Below the pieces are notes generated by a model. That model was not told where the DNA came from and did not search any database. It saw nothing but the letters and a program-made list of their open reading frames with translations. DNA of 55,353 nucleotides from Segetibacter sp. GTDB taxonomy: Bacteria > Bacteroidota > Bacteroidia > Chitinophagales > Chitinophagaceae. The stretch is taken from the NCBI RefSeq assembly GCF_025963695.1, contig NZ_JAOQAH010000051.1, forward strand, positions 1-55,353, read 5' to 3'. Every line of letters begins with the position of its first letter. Positions within the stretch are counted from its first letter, which is position 1. This document shows positions 7,502-16,900 of this stretch, piece by piece. A program made the position numbers and the translations under genes.

Positions 7502-8899
7502 ATGGTAAACTTGCAGTCAACAAACCAAGGCAACTTCAAAGACATGCTGCTCAAAAACGCTTCGATATTAATCATTGATGATGACCCCGATGTTCTGACT
7601 GCAGTAAGGTTAATGTTAAAGACCCAGGTAAAGGAAGTGCTTACCGAAAAGAACCCTGAAAACCTGCGCGCCATACTTGCCAAACAAACTTTTGATCTTA
7701 TCCTGCTTGACATGAATTTCACAAGCTCGATCAATACTGGTAACGAGGGGTTGTTTTGGCTAAAAAAAGTGAAGGAATTTAAGTCTGATGCAGAAGTCAT
7801 TATGATTACAGCATATGGAGATATTGATCTTGCGATCCGTTGTTTAAAAGAGGGCGCTGCGGATTTTGTAGTAAAGCCATGGCACAATGAAAAGCTGTTG
7901 GTAACTATAAAAGAGGCTCTTAATAAAAAGACCACCGGCAAGTCAAACACAACTCCTGCCGGAGACGGCATCATCAACAAAGAATTGTTGGGGGAGTCTT
8001 CAATTATGCAGGATATCTTTTACAAAATTCAAAAGATAGCCCCTACAGATGCCAACATTTTAATATTAGGTGAAAATGGTACGGGAAAAGATTTAATCGC
8101 AAAAGCCATCCACCAACAATCACTAAGGTCTAATCAACCTTACGTGAAAGTAGATGTTGGTGCGCTGGCCGACTCACTGTTTGAAAGCGAATTGTTCGGG
8201 CATAAAAAAGGGGCGTTTACCGATGCAAGAGAAGACCGTGCGGGCAGGTTTGAAGCGGCTAACGACGGCACTCTTTTTCTTGATGAGATTGCAAACATTT
8301 CGCTGCACCAGCAGGCGAAGCTTTTAAGCGTCTTACAAAACAGGCAGGTAATGAGGTTGGGCGATAACCGTGCTATACCCATTGATATCAGGTTGGTCTG
8401 TGCTACCAACGTTCCCCTGCAGGAGCTGGCCAATGAAAGCCGTTTTAGAAAAGACTTGATTTATAGAATAAATACGGTGGAAATAATGGTACCGCCATTA
8501 CGAAAGAGAGGAAATGACATTATTCTCTTAGCAAATCATTTCAGTAAATTTTATTGTACCAAATATTTAAAACCATGTCTTCAGCTCGATCAAAGCGCGA
8601 TTGATAAAATGCTCCATTACAATTATCCGGGGAACGTAAGAGAGTTGCAATACACAATTGAGCGAGCGGTGATAATGGCTGAGGAAGATGTATTATCAGG
8701 AAATGATATTATTTTCTCGCCTATTGAATCAAGTCGCTCTCTGGAAGATGAGCCCGACGAATTGAATTTAAGCCTGGTAGAAAAAAACACTATTTTAAGG
8801 GTTATCGAAAAACATAGTGGAAATATTTCAAAAGCAGCGAAAGAGCTAGGTCTTACACGCACTGCATTATACAGGAGATTAAGTAAATATGATATTTAG
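7502..8899 (+). CDS. NtrC-family sigma-54-dependent response regulator
   Basis: The 465-residue protein has three domains. The receiver (about 20-140) has an acidic pocket D26-D28, phospho-acceptor D70 in LILLDMNF, and a conserved Lys in FVVKPW. The AAA+ domain (about 165-395) has Walker A GENGTGKD, Walker B GTLFLDEI and R-finger region FRKDLIYRIN. The C-terminal Fis-type helix-turn-helix reads NISKAAKELGLTRTALYRRL. The sigma-54 contact loop is GAFTDA, a common variant of GAFTGA. It should activate sigma-54 promoters when phosphorylated, most simply by the kinase encoded 128 bp downstream. The divergent efflux operon is the obvious target. ATG 7544 (MLLKNASILIIDDD) is an equally plausible start and more like family members. 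Confidence 0.96.
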   Translation: MVNLQSTNQGNFKDMLLKNASILIIDDDPDVLTAVRLMLKTQVKEVLTEKNPENLRAILAKQTFDLILLDMNFTSSINTGNEGLFWLKKVKEFKSDAEVIMITAYGDIDLAIRCLKEGAADFVVKPWHNEKLLVTIKEALNKKTTGKSNTTPAGDGIINKELLGESSIMQDIFYKIQKIAPTDANILILGENGTGKDLIAKAIHQQSLRSNQPYVKVDVGALADSLFESELFGHKKGAFTDAREDRAGRFEAANDGTLFLDEIANISLHQQAKLLSVLQNRQVMRLGDNRAIPIDIRLVCATNVPLQELANESRFRKDLIYRINTVEIMVPPLRKRGNDIILLANHFSKFYCTKYLKPCLQLDQSAIDKMLHYNYPGNVRELQYTIERAVIMAEEDVLSGNDIIFSPIESSRSLEDEPDELNLSLVEKNTILRVIEKHSGNISKAAKELGLTRTALYRRLSKYDI

Positions 8900-8975
8900 G
8901 GAGAGTTTAGAAGGTAGGGCTTTGAGTATGTTGATGAGTTTAGAAGCCCTTCATAAACAATCAAACACCTTGTTG

Positions 8976-9003
8976 AAATCTTAAATCTCATATCTCAATC
9001 CTT
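8976..9003. repeat. Short heptanucleotide repeat (four units)
   Basis: Four units in register, AAATCTT, AAATCTC, ATATCTC and AATCCTT, lie between the regulator and kinase genes. It resembles in period, but not exactly in sequence, the longer array near 54415. Confidence 0.5.
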
Positions 9004-9027
9004 TAACCATCACATTTAAAAATATCG

Positions 9028-10371
9028 ATGTTTTTTAAAACTACTGAATGGCGGATAGTAATAAGGGTGCTCCTGCTTCTGATAACCCTGTGCGCAGAGG
9101 CGTTTTGTCTTGTTAAACAGTGGTACCTACCCGCCGCCTTATTGTCACCTGTAATTATTTACCTGGTGGTAGATTTTTTTAATTTTCATCGTGAGGCACA
9201 GCAGGAGTTGAGCCAGTTCGTGGAGGCCATTCACTACCGTGATTTTTCGCGCAACTTCGATGTTAAACATGCACCGCTCGATATTCAACCTCTCAGGAAA
9301 GGATTTAATGAAATTAATTCAACGTTTAAGGTTATCAGTAAAGAAAAGGAAACCCAATATCAATATTTGCAGAAAATACTTGAACTGGTTGATACAGGAA
9401 TATTGTCGTACAAACACGACAACGGCGAAGTGGTCTGGATGAATGAGACTTTGAAAAAGATGCTGTATTTGCCTTATTTGAAAACCATTCATTCGTTAGG
9501 TAAAAGAGATGAAGATTTATACAACCAGGTAATTGCATTGAGGCCAGGTGAAAGTAAAATTGCTACAGCACATACAGAAAAAAAATCTTTCAAAGTGCTG
9601 CTGTCTGCTACTGGTTTTCAAACTGACGGAGTGAAGTTTACGCTCATTGCTTTTCAAAATGTGGACGAAGCTTTAGATGAGACTGAATCTAAAGCATGGC
9701 AAAAATTGCTTAGTGTAATGACGCACGAGATTATGAATTCTATTGCACCTATTTCTTCTCTCGCTGACACTCTAAAAAATCGATTAGATGATTCCGTCTC
9801 AGGTCTGAATAATAACGAGGGAAGTGTGGATGATTTGAAATTAGGTATAGATACGATTAAAAGAAGGAGCGAGGGTTTATTGAAATTTGCGGAAACTTAC
9901 CGAAACCTTAATAAGATTACAACGCTTAACCTGAAGAGGGTTTACGTTCGCGACTTGTTTGAGAACCTAAACACTTTGATGGAACCGACCCTCGACAAGA
10001 AGAACATCGACATGGAAATTGTTCTTAAAGATCCAAGCCTGGTTGTTGATGCTGATGTTACCCTGGTAGAGCAGGTTTTGATAAATCTGGTAGTAAATAG
10101 TATCGATGCAGTAAAAGATCGGCAGGATGCAAGGATCGTTCTTACAGCAGAGGTAAACAGCAATAAAAAAATTATTATAAAGGTTGGAGACAACGGCCCG
10201 GGCATGAGCGGAGAGGTGCTTGATAAGATTTTCATTCCTTTCTTTAGTACTAAGAAGAGCGGCAGTGGTATTGGTCTAAGCCTTTGTAAGCAAATTATGA
10301 TGCTTCATCATGGAAATATTCATGCTCAGTCAGTAGAAGGACAGGGAACCACCTTCCTGCTTCAATTTTAG
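9028..10371 (+). CDS. Membrane sensor histidine kinase (NtrB/NtrY-like)
   Basis: The 447-residue kinase has two closely spaced N-terminal membrane helices (about 9-27 and 33-50) with almost no periplasmic loop, so it probably senses within the membrane or cytoplasm. A PAS-like region follows at about 100-210 (LELVDTGILSYKHDNGEVVWMN). The dimerisation box has H233 in MTHEIMNSIAP. The ATP-binding domain has N-box NLVVNSIDAV, G1 DNGPGMSG, F-box FIPFFSTK and G2 GSGIGLSLCK. It is in the same direction as the NtrC-type regulator just upstream and almost certainly its partner. A bidirectional hairpin terminator follows 37 bp after its stop codon. Confidence 0.95.
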   Translation: MFFKTTEWRIVIRVLLLLITLCAEAFCLVKQWYLPAALLSPVIIYLVVDFFNFHREAQQELSQFVEAIHYRDFSRNFDVKHAPLDIQPLRKGFNEINSTFKVISKEKETQYQYLQKILELVDTGILSYKHDNGEVVWMNETLKKMLYLPYLKTIHSLGKRDEDLYNQVIALRPGESKIATAHTEKKSFKVLLSATGFQTDGVKFTLIAFQNVDEALDETESKAWQKLLSVMTHEIMNSIAPISSLADTLKNRLDDSVSGLNNNEGSVDDLKLGIDTIKRRSEGLLKFAETYRNLNKITTLNLKRVYVRDLFENLNTLMEPTLDKKNIDMEIVLKDPSLVVDADVTLVEQVLINLVVNSIDAVKDRQDARIVLTAEVNSNKKIIIKVGDNGPGMSGEVLDKIFIPFFSTKKSGSGIGLSLCKQIMMLHHGNIHAQSVEGQGTTFLLQF

Positions 10372-10407
10372 CAACCTGTTATTTTCTTTCGCGCATGTCT
10401 GCAACAT

Positions 10408-10437
10408 AAAACCTCAATTTTTCATAATTGAGGTTTT
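10408..10437. terminator. Bidirectional hairpin terminator
   Basis: A perfect 12-bp stem (AAAACCTCAATT with its complement) encloses a 6-base loop, with A- and T-runs on the two sides. It lies between the convergent kinase gene and the TonB receptor gene and can serve both. Confidence 0.85.
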
Positions 10438-10495
10438 ATACATTTCTACAGATTTTCAAACGCTACATTCAAAGTGATAAAGCTAAAGTATCGAC

Positions 10496-13003
10496 TTACT
10501 TCCTTTTCAAGGATAGCGGGAAATTTAGCTTGAAACTAAGATTTCTTCCCATATTATAAATGCCATTGTATCTTCTTGAACTGCCCGGGTAGGGTTCAAA
10601 ATATTTTAGTCTGTTTAAATGAGATTGATATACGACGTTAAATAGATTATCAGCTATGATCGAAAAAGTAAGAATTGTTTTTCCTTTTCCGGTTGTTAGG
10701 TCGGCTCCAAATCCCGCATTTACCAATCGGTACCCCGGGGTGGAAGTTTCTGTATCGTAAGCCAGGTACGCCCTTTTTTGTGCTAAATAATTCTCCAATT
10801 GCATCTTTATAAAAACGTTTGAAAAATGAGTGGAGAGTTTTTTAAAGTTTCCTCTCAGTTCAGAGAAAGTATGTAGGGGCGGTACAAATGGAAGATATTT
10901 CGAACTGTCCGATATGCTCTTTTGATTATTTACACCCTTGTTGTTTCCATAGACCAGTGACAACGAATTTTCGAAGTGCAGCCAGTCAAGCGGATGGGGG
11001 TGAATGTCAATACTTATTTCTGCTCCATACAGATGTGCTCTTGCGGCCTGAAACTGGAATGTACGATTGCCTGCCACTATCACAGAGTCTTCTCCCTTGT
11101 TGTTTAATACTTTTTCGTTGAAAATAAAGTTCGAGATGTTGTTGTTAAAAAATTCGGCATTGATGGTTATATGAGGAGTATTATAATTGACGCCAATATC
11201 TTCCTGCAAGCTAAACTCGGGTTTGAAGTTGAGATTGCCCAACTGATAAATACTGGTACCCGGATGAACCCCATTAGCAGAAATTTCTGAAATGTTAGGC
11301 GCTCTAAAACCTCTGCCAATATTAAATTTAGCCGTTAAGTTTTCTGAAAAACGATAGGATAGACCCAGGCTTCCACTAACTCCCGAGAAAGTTTTCTTGT
11401 AAGCGTAGAAGGGTCGGTCAGCAGTGGCTGTGTTTGCGCCGGAAACAGCATATGTGAATCCTGTAGCAACATCTTGTTTCGTGTACAACGCCTCATTAGT
11501 GAAATTGCGTATGTCATATCTAAAGCCGCCTGCTATCTCCAGCTTGCTTAATGATTTTTTTACAAAAATAAAAGGGCCGGCATCAATTTGGCGATAGTTA
11601 GGAATAATAAAGTCTGTTCCTTTTGTTACATTATTAGTCTGATGCATCCCATTAATACCACCAGTAAGGCTGAAACCTTTTTTCTCGCGGAAGTAATACT
11701 TAACGTCGTAAGAATAAGTATTTAGTATAAGGTAAAGACCAGCGACTTTAGGCACTTCGGGGTGACTAAACTCCTGCCTCACGCTTTTTTGATAGGCCAG
11801 ATTAAGAGCAATTCTCCCTCTTCCCACGCTAAAACTGTTTGCGCTGTACAGCCTATAATGTTGTACCCGTTGGTGCAAAGGAGTAATTGTGTAAGATCGC
11901 AGCTCCTTGTCCGATACTATAGGCCTCACGGTATCTGCTTCTGTAATTTGCTTTGTAAACCTCCTGGTTGCAGAGTCTCTGCTTCCATCAGGTATCTCCT
12001 GCAAATTGTTATAAGTTGAAAAACCAAGGTGAGAATAACCCCAGTTACGGTTTAATCCTATCAGACCGCTAAAATCCGTCTCTCTAAAACCCGTTCCATA
12101 CACCCTGCCGTCAATTTTATTCCGGTAATTAGTTGCCATTTTATGAGAGAAGGTACCTCTCCAGCTAAATGAATTTTTGTTACCGGCGAGTGTGGCGGAG
12201 TTAAAAATTAAGCCGTTGTTAGTTTGATATTCATTTGAAATACTTCCGGCTATTGAACCAGGTGAGGGAGGATTTAGGGGGATAAGGTTGATTACGCCAG
12301 CTACAGCATCAGACCCATAAATTAGACTTGCAGGACCCTTTACTACTTCGACTCTATCAACAGTACTCTGATCTATTTCAATGCCATGTTCATCGCCCCA
12401 TTGCTGGCCTTCCTGTCTTACGCCGTCATACAATGTGAGAATGCGATTGAAACCCAATCCGCGAATGAACGGCTTGGAAACATTAGGGCCTGTGGTAACC
12501 GCATTAATACCGGGAACATTTGATATCGCATCAATAATATTTGTACTAAGGTTTTGCTGAAGATATTGCCGGTTTACAGAAACAATTGGAATAGGACTTC
12601 TCCTTATTGATGTTGCTTTTGACGAGCCTGTAACAACTACTTCCATTTCTTCGGTGATAGATTCTATCAATACAAAGTTTAGAGTAGTGTTCTCTGTCAA
12701 AGAGATATTTTTTACGTTGCTTTTATAACCAATATGACCAGCCTGAATGATGTAATCACCTGCAGGTATATTCTGTAAAGTGTAATTACCATTGTCATCT
12801 GTAGCAACGCCGGTTTTGAGGTCAGGAATATAAATACTGGCGCCAACCATAGCGCTATCATTTTTTTGGTTTATAACCCGGCCCGTTATGGAAAACCTGG
12901 ATGAACGGCCTTGGGTAATAGCAGTAATTGCTTGGGCCTTTGCATAATCAGGGACTATACTGTATAGAAAAAGAAATAGAATTAAGATTAAAAGTGATTT
13001 CAT
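10496..13003 (-). CDS. TonB-dependent outer-membrane receptor, probably for a metal or metal complex
   Basis: The 835-residue protein has a signal peptide (1-23), a carboxypeptidase-regulatory-like domain (about 34-118: GRVINQKNDSAMVGASIYIP), a plug (about 130-245) and a beta-barrel ending in an aromatic strand. Plug motifs include VPGINAVTTGP, IRGLGFNRILTLYDGVR and VEVVKGPASLIYGSDAVAGV. The plug also has WGDEHGIEID, an acidic and His-bearing loop that I associate with metal-type receptors. The gene lies 111 bp downstream of a small exported His/Cys-rich protein gene, on the same strand, behind two AT-rich palindromes. Zinc, copper or iron import fits; the sequence alone does not decide which. 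Confidence 0.92.
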   Translation of the reverse strand: MKSLLILILFLFLYSIVPDYAKAQAITAITQGRSSRFSITGRVINQKNDSAMVGASIYIPDLKTGVATDDNGNYTLQNIPAGDYIIQAGHIGYKSNVKNISLTENTTLNFVLIESITEEMEVVVTGSSKATSIRRSPIPIVSVNRQYLQQNLSTNIIDAISNVPGINAVTTGPNVSKPFIRGLGFNRILTLYDGVRQEGQQWGDEHGIEIDQSTVDRVEVVKGPASLIYGSDAVAGVINLIPLNPPSPGSIAGSISNEYQTNNGLIFNSATLAGNKNSFSWRGTFSHKMATNYRNKIDGRVYGTGFRETDFSGLIGLNRNWGYSHLGFSTYNNLQEIPDGSRDSATRRFTKQITEADTVRPIVSDKELRSYTITPLHQRVQHYRLYSANSFSVGRGRIALNLAYQKSVRQEFSHPEVPKVAGLYLILNTYSYDVKYYFREKKGFSLTGGINGMHQTNNVTKGTDFIIPNYRQIDAGPFIFVKKSLSKLEIAGGFRYDIRNFTNEALYTKQDVATGFTYAVSGANTATADRPFYAYKKTFSGVSGSLGLSYRFSENLTAKFNIGRGFRAPNISEISANGVHPGTSIYQLGNLNFKPEFSLQEDIGVNYNTPHITINAEFFNNNISNFIFNEKVLNNKGEDSVIVAGNRTFQFQAARAHLYGAEISIDIHPHPLDWLHFENSLSLVYGNNKGVNNQKSISDSSKYLPFVPPLHTFSELRGNFKKLSTHFSNVFIKMQLENYLAQKRAYLAYDTETSTPGYRLVNAGFGADLTTGKGKTILTFSIIADNLFNVVYQSHLNRLKYFEPYPGSSRRYNGIYNMGRNLSFKLNFPLSLKRK

Positions 13004-13072
13004 TAAACTTTATTAAAGCATGACGGAAGGCAAAAAATGCACCATTCAAAAAATGTTTTGCAACAGGAAGAT

Positions 13073-13100
13073 TAATCATTATGTTTTTGAATAATGATTA
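13073..13100. promoter_or_regulatory. AT-rich inverted repeat before the TonB receptor gene (candidate operator)
   Basis: TAATCATTAT and ATAATGATTA are perfect inverted 10-mers, 8 bp apart, about 70 bp upstream of the receptor start. The ATAATGATTAT half resembles Fur-box half sites. A hairpin in the mRNA leader is the alternative; no T-run follows, so a terminator is unlikely. Confidence 0.4.
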
Positions 13101-13114
13101 TGAGGAGTAAAATA

Positions 13115-13456
13115 TTAAGCGTTTGCTGGCGGCCCTCGGAGTTCTGCGTAAAAATGATGTTGAGAATAGAAGTTTTCAATGTCAGGAACGACGAAAGTGA
13201 AAACTATAGTTGAAGTTTGAGATGTGGAAGGAGTAGAAAAGTGGATGAACTGCTTTTGACAAACAAAGCAATCAAAATGACAATTGATGCCTGCTTGTGC
13301 CACCTCATTTGTTTGTTTATGATGGTGTACAACTGTATGGTCAGTATGACCTAAAATTAGATTGTGAAATATAGTAGCAGGGGTAATACTGAAAGCAAGT
13401 ATGCAAATCAGTAACACGTTTACTATTTTACGTAATATGGTTTTACCTTTTACCAA
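13115..13456 (-). CDS. Small exported His/Cys-rich protein, putative metal binder
   Basis: The 113-residue product has an N-terminal hydrophobic segment (about 10-30). A His-rich stretch follows (HTDHTVVHHHK), then a Cys/His cluster (NCHFDCFVCQKQF) and an LRGPPA C-terminus. From memory, this layout recurs in small Bacteroidota proteins encoded beside metal-related TonB receptors. The start is TTG at 13454-13456; the frame has no Met before the hydrophobic segment and a stop lies seven nucleotides upstream. It is the first gene before the receptor and may bind or present metal in the periplasm. The function is inferred from composition and neighbour only. Confidence 0.75.
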   Translation of the reverse strand: MVKGKTILRKIVNVLLICILAFSITPATIFHNLILGHTDHTVVHHHKQTNEVAQAGINCHFDCFVCQKQFIHFSTPSTSQTSTIVFTFVVPDIENFYSQHHFYAELRGPPANA

Positions 13457-13473
13457 TGCCGTTTATCCAGCTA

Positions 13474-13508
13474 CAAAATAAGTAAATAAATTATTAGATA
13501 ATTTATTT
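13474..13508 (-). promoter_or_regulatory. Promoter with 25-bp palindromic operator candidate
   Basis: Positions 13484-13494 and 13498-13508 are perfect inverted 11-mers (AAATAAATTAT) around TAG. On the minus strand a TTATTTTG element (13474-13481), close to the Bacteroidota -7 consensus TAnnTTTG, lies just downstream, with the TTG start 17 bp further. A repressor bound to the palindrome would block this promoter, as expected for a Fur/Zur-type or other metal regulator. Confidence 0.55.
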
Positions 13509-13963
13509 TTACTAGAAATGGTAGCCTTTAACTTCTACTCTTTTCATTCAACCAAGTTTACGTATACCTCCCGATAGTCTTAGCCGCTTTATAAATCCTT
13601 GGTTTATTTGCTTATCGCGGTTATAATTATTTCTAACAGTATTTTTTCTGCCACTATGACTCGCCAGTTTTTGCTATTTACGCAGCAAAAACTTGGTTTG
13701 TTTAATGCACCCCGCGGTGCTTATTCAAACCAAAAAAATAAAAAAGGTATTGCAATGAATGCAGAGATGCTTCTTCTAACCAGTTAGAGGCAGTGATGCA
13801 TTGGTCGAAGGCTTAAACGAAAAAGAGACTGCCTCTTTCTTCTGAGACAGCCTCTTCTAATGTTCACAGGGGTTATAAGGTACTCGTTTCTTTGTAAACT
13901 TATTTGTCTAGAAGGAAACCGAGGTTTTTTCTTTAACCAAGACGGTTGTTGGCGCGGGGGTTA
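13509..13963. other. Intergenic stretch with terminator, no supported gene
   Basis: A 62-codon frame at 13599-13787 has no family features and poor composition and is not called. The only clear element is the hairpin at 13822-13857. Confidence 0.5.
13822..13857 (-). terminator. Hairpin terminator of the SdrD-like gene
   Basis: A stem of AAGAG, CTG and CTC paired with GAG, CAG and CTCTT, with two A-C mismatches and an 8-base loop, is followed on the minus strand by TTTTT. It lies 107 bp after the stop codon of the leftward gene. Confidence 0.6.
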
Positions 13964-16900
13964 TTACTTAACCACGATCAGTTGCTGGTTGTAGATGTGG
14001 TAGTTGAAGTGGAGCTGAGCGTAGTACGTTCCTCCCCTTAAGCCCTCTAGCCTATCAAATTTTATTAAATTCATTCCATGAGATATAGTGACATTTTGGG
14101 TAGCGACGAGTTTGCCTGATAAGTCAGTAATTCTTGCCGATCCCTTTCCTTCTTTGACCGCCATTACTTTTATTATAATGTAATCTTTAGCCGGATTTGG
14201 AAAAACTGTTACCGCAGTAATGCTAAGCTCAGGCCTTGTAATTGTGTTGGCAATGCTTGTTGTTCCTTCTACGCTTGAAGATCTTAGCGACTCATTATTT
14301 TTTCTGCTGCAGTTTTTGTGTTTGCAATCAGCGTGTTTGCAATCGCTTTTACAACTATTGTGTCCACAGTTTTTATCTCCGCAATCAGAATGTTTACAAT
14401 CATTTTTGCAGCTGTTGTGTCCGCAATTACTATGGCCGCAGTCAGTGTGGGTACAATCATTTTTACAATCACAATGAGTTGTACATGGAGAGGCTTTTAA
14501 TTTTAAACCAAAATCAAGGGTTAGATTACTGTTGTTATCTGAACCATCGTTTACGGGTTCATCACCTGCAGAAAGAGTGATTGTATTACAAAATACTTCA
14601 CCATTGATGGTTTTTATTCCGTTGTTGTCATTGTTTTTGTCATCATCAGGGTTTGTGCTACCAATCGTAACCGGGGCATAAGTATTTCCAGTAGTAACAC
14701 CCACGAGGTATTTGCCGGCAGCAAGATTACCAAAGTAATAAGTACCGTCGTCGGCAGTTGCTAAGGTAGAGATAGCCGTGCCATCAGCCACATTGTTACC
14801 ATCCTCATCAGCGTATAATTTTACAGTCAATCCACCGATACCTGGTTCATGTATTTCCTTTGTTCCGTTGCCGTTCAAATCGATGAACACCATATTTCCT
14901 ACACTCAGATTAGGACAGCTTGGAGGGGGTGGTGGAGGTGTAAAATCGGTAAAGCCAGCATCAATAGTAAAGTCGCTTTTGTCGGCTGCAAGAATAACGG
15001 TTACCGGTGCACCATTTACAGGGTCGCTGTCTTTTGCATCATCATTGCCCTTGTTTGAGGGACTTGGGTGTAAACCGTCTGGAGTTTCAAAGGTTATTTT
15101 GTAGGTTCCTGGTCCAAGGTTAGGGAAATTATAATAGCCACTTAAGATCGGGGCGTTCGGATTATTATCTCCCTTATACTCATGGGTTTTTGCATACGCA
15201 GTTCTGCCATCAGAGAAAGTTATGGTAACCATTACGTTGTCTATGCCGGGCTCGTTTGCTTCCTGGATACCATTTCCATTTAAATCATTCCATACAAAAT
15301 CACCGATGTAAGCATTACCACACTGTGCAAGGTCAAATGTATTGTTTCCGTTTGTGTCATCGCCGTCAACAGCATCTGTTGGCTCTTCTCCTGCATCAAG
15401 CGTAATTGCGTTTGTATAAAGGATGCCTTCTCCCGCCTTATTGTTTCCTTTTAATCTAACCAGGTTATTGTCGTCATCTTCATTATTATCAGGAAAAGGA
15501 CTTGTAGCCTGCGTAGTCGTATTGGGGCTTTGCTGATAGCCGGGTAAAACCGGCATCGAAGCTATATACCGTCCTTCAGCCAGATCTGTGAACTTGTAGA
15601 GGCCCTTTGCATCACTTAACGTAGTCTTAATAGCTGCTCCGTCAGGCATGTCATCGCCGTCCGTATCCCTATACAAACTAATAGGTGCACCCGGAATGCC
15701 CGGCTCGCCAACATCTCTTTTTCCATCACCATCAAAGTCGTTCCATACCTGGTTGCCTAAACTGAGGGTTGATATAATTACTGCCCTGGTATAGAAACCT
15801 GCATCAATGGTAAGATTGCTTGAGGCCGCCGACACTAGCACGGTTACACTGCCGTTCGCAGGATCACTGTCTTTTGCATCACTGGTTCCCTCGTTTATAG
15901 GAGATGGTGTAAAGCCGGCAGGAGTACTAAAGCTTACTTTATAGTTACCTGTCGATAAAGATGAAAACAAATATTTGCCGCTAGCATTTGTTGTCGTTGT
16001 ACGGGTGGTAACACCATCAGGGAACGTTAATTTCACTGTTACCCCTTGTATACCGACCTCGTTTAAATCCTGAATACCGTTTGCGTTTTTGTCGTTCCAA
16101 ACAAAATCCCCCATTTGACTGTTGCCACAGAGAGGGATGTCTAGTGTGAGGTTTGAATTTAAGTCATCCCCATCTGTTGCAGTTTCGCCTGAAGCCGATA
16201 AGGTAATCGCTTTAGATCTTACTTCGCTTCCGGCCTGGTTTGTACCAATCAGAGTAACCCCGTTGTTATCGTTATTCACATCATTGTCAGGATCAATCGT
16301 TGATACTGGACCCCGTGTATATCCCACCGGAATGATTACACCTACAATATAATTTCCTGATTTAAGTTTCGAAAATGAATATATACCAAGGGAATTGGTA
16401 GTGGTGGTTGCAACAGCACTGCCATCAGCTATGTTGTCGTTATCATCGTCTGCATATAACTTAATAGTAGCACTGGATACACCTGGCTCATCTGCTTCTT
16501 TTGTTCCATTGGCATTAATGTCGTTCCATACAAGATCTCCTAATTTTAAAGGAGGAGTTCCACCTGAGCAGTAAGTAGCGATATTCGAACAATCAATACC
16601 TGTTAAAACATGAAGCTTAAGGCTTTTATCGGTACCATAGACAGGAAAAGTAGGTTTAGCGGCGCATGGCGAAACATTTGTTCCATCAGCCATCACAATC
16701 CTTACATCTATATCACTTAACGCAGTGGTAGCATTTGTAATGGTAAGCGTTGGTGCAGCGGTCAGCCGCCCTTTTGCAGTTGCATTAGAAGCAGTGAAAG
16801 TAACACCGTTAATAGTATTGCTTCCGTTTACGAAACACTTCCACGCGCCGGACTTATCGCGGAACTGCCAGTTGTAATTTGTGTTAGTCGCTGTAGCACT

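Noticed and set aside
13599..13787. A 62-codon frame before the terminator of the SdrD-like gene
   Set aside because: Short, no conserved features, and not in an operon with either neighbour.
14220..14580. Several overlapping frames in the Cys-rich region
   Set aside because: The 57-bp coding repeats keep other frames open; the composition of those products is artificial.
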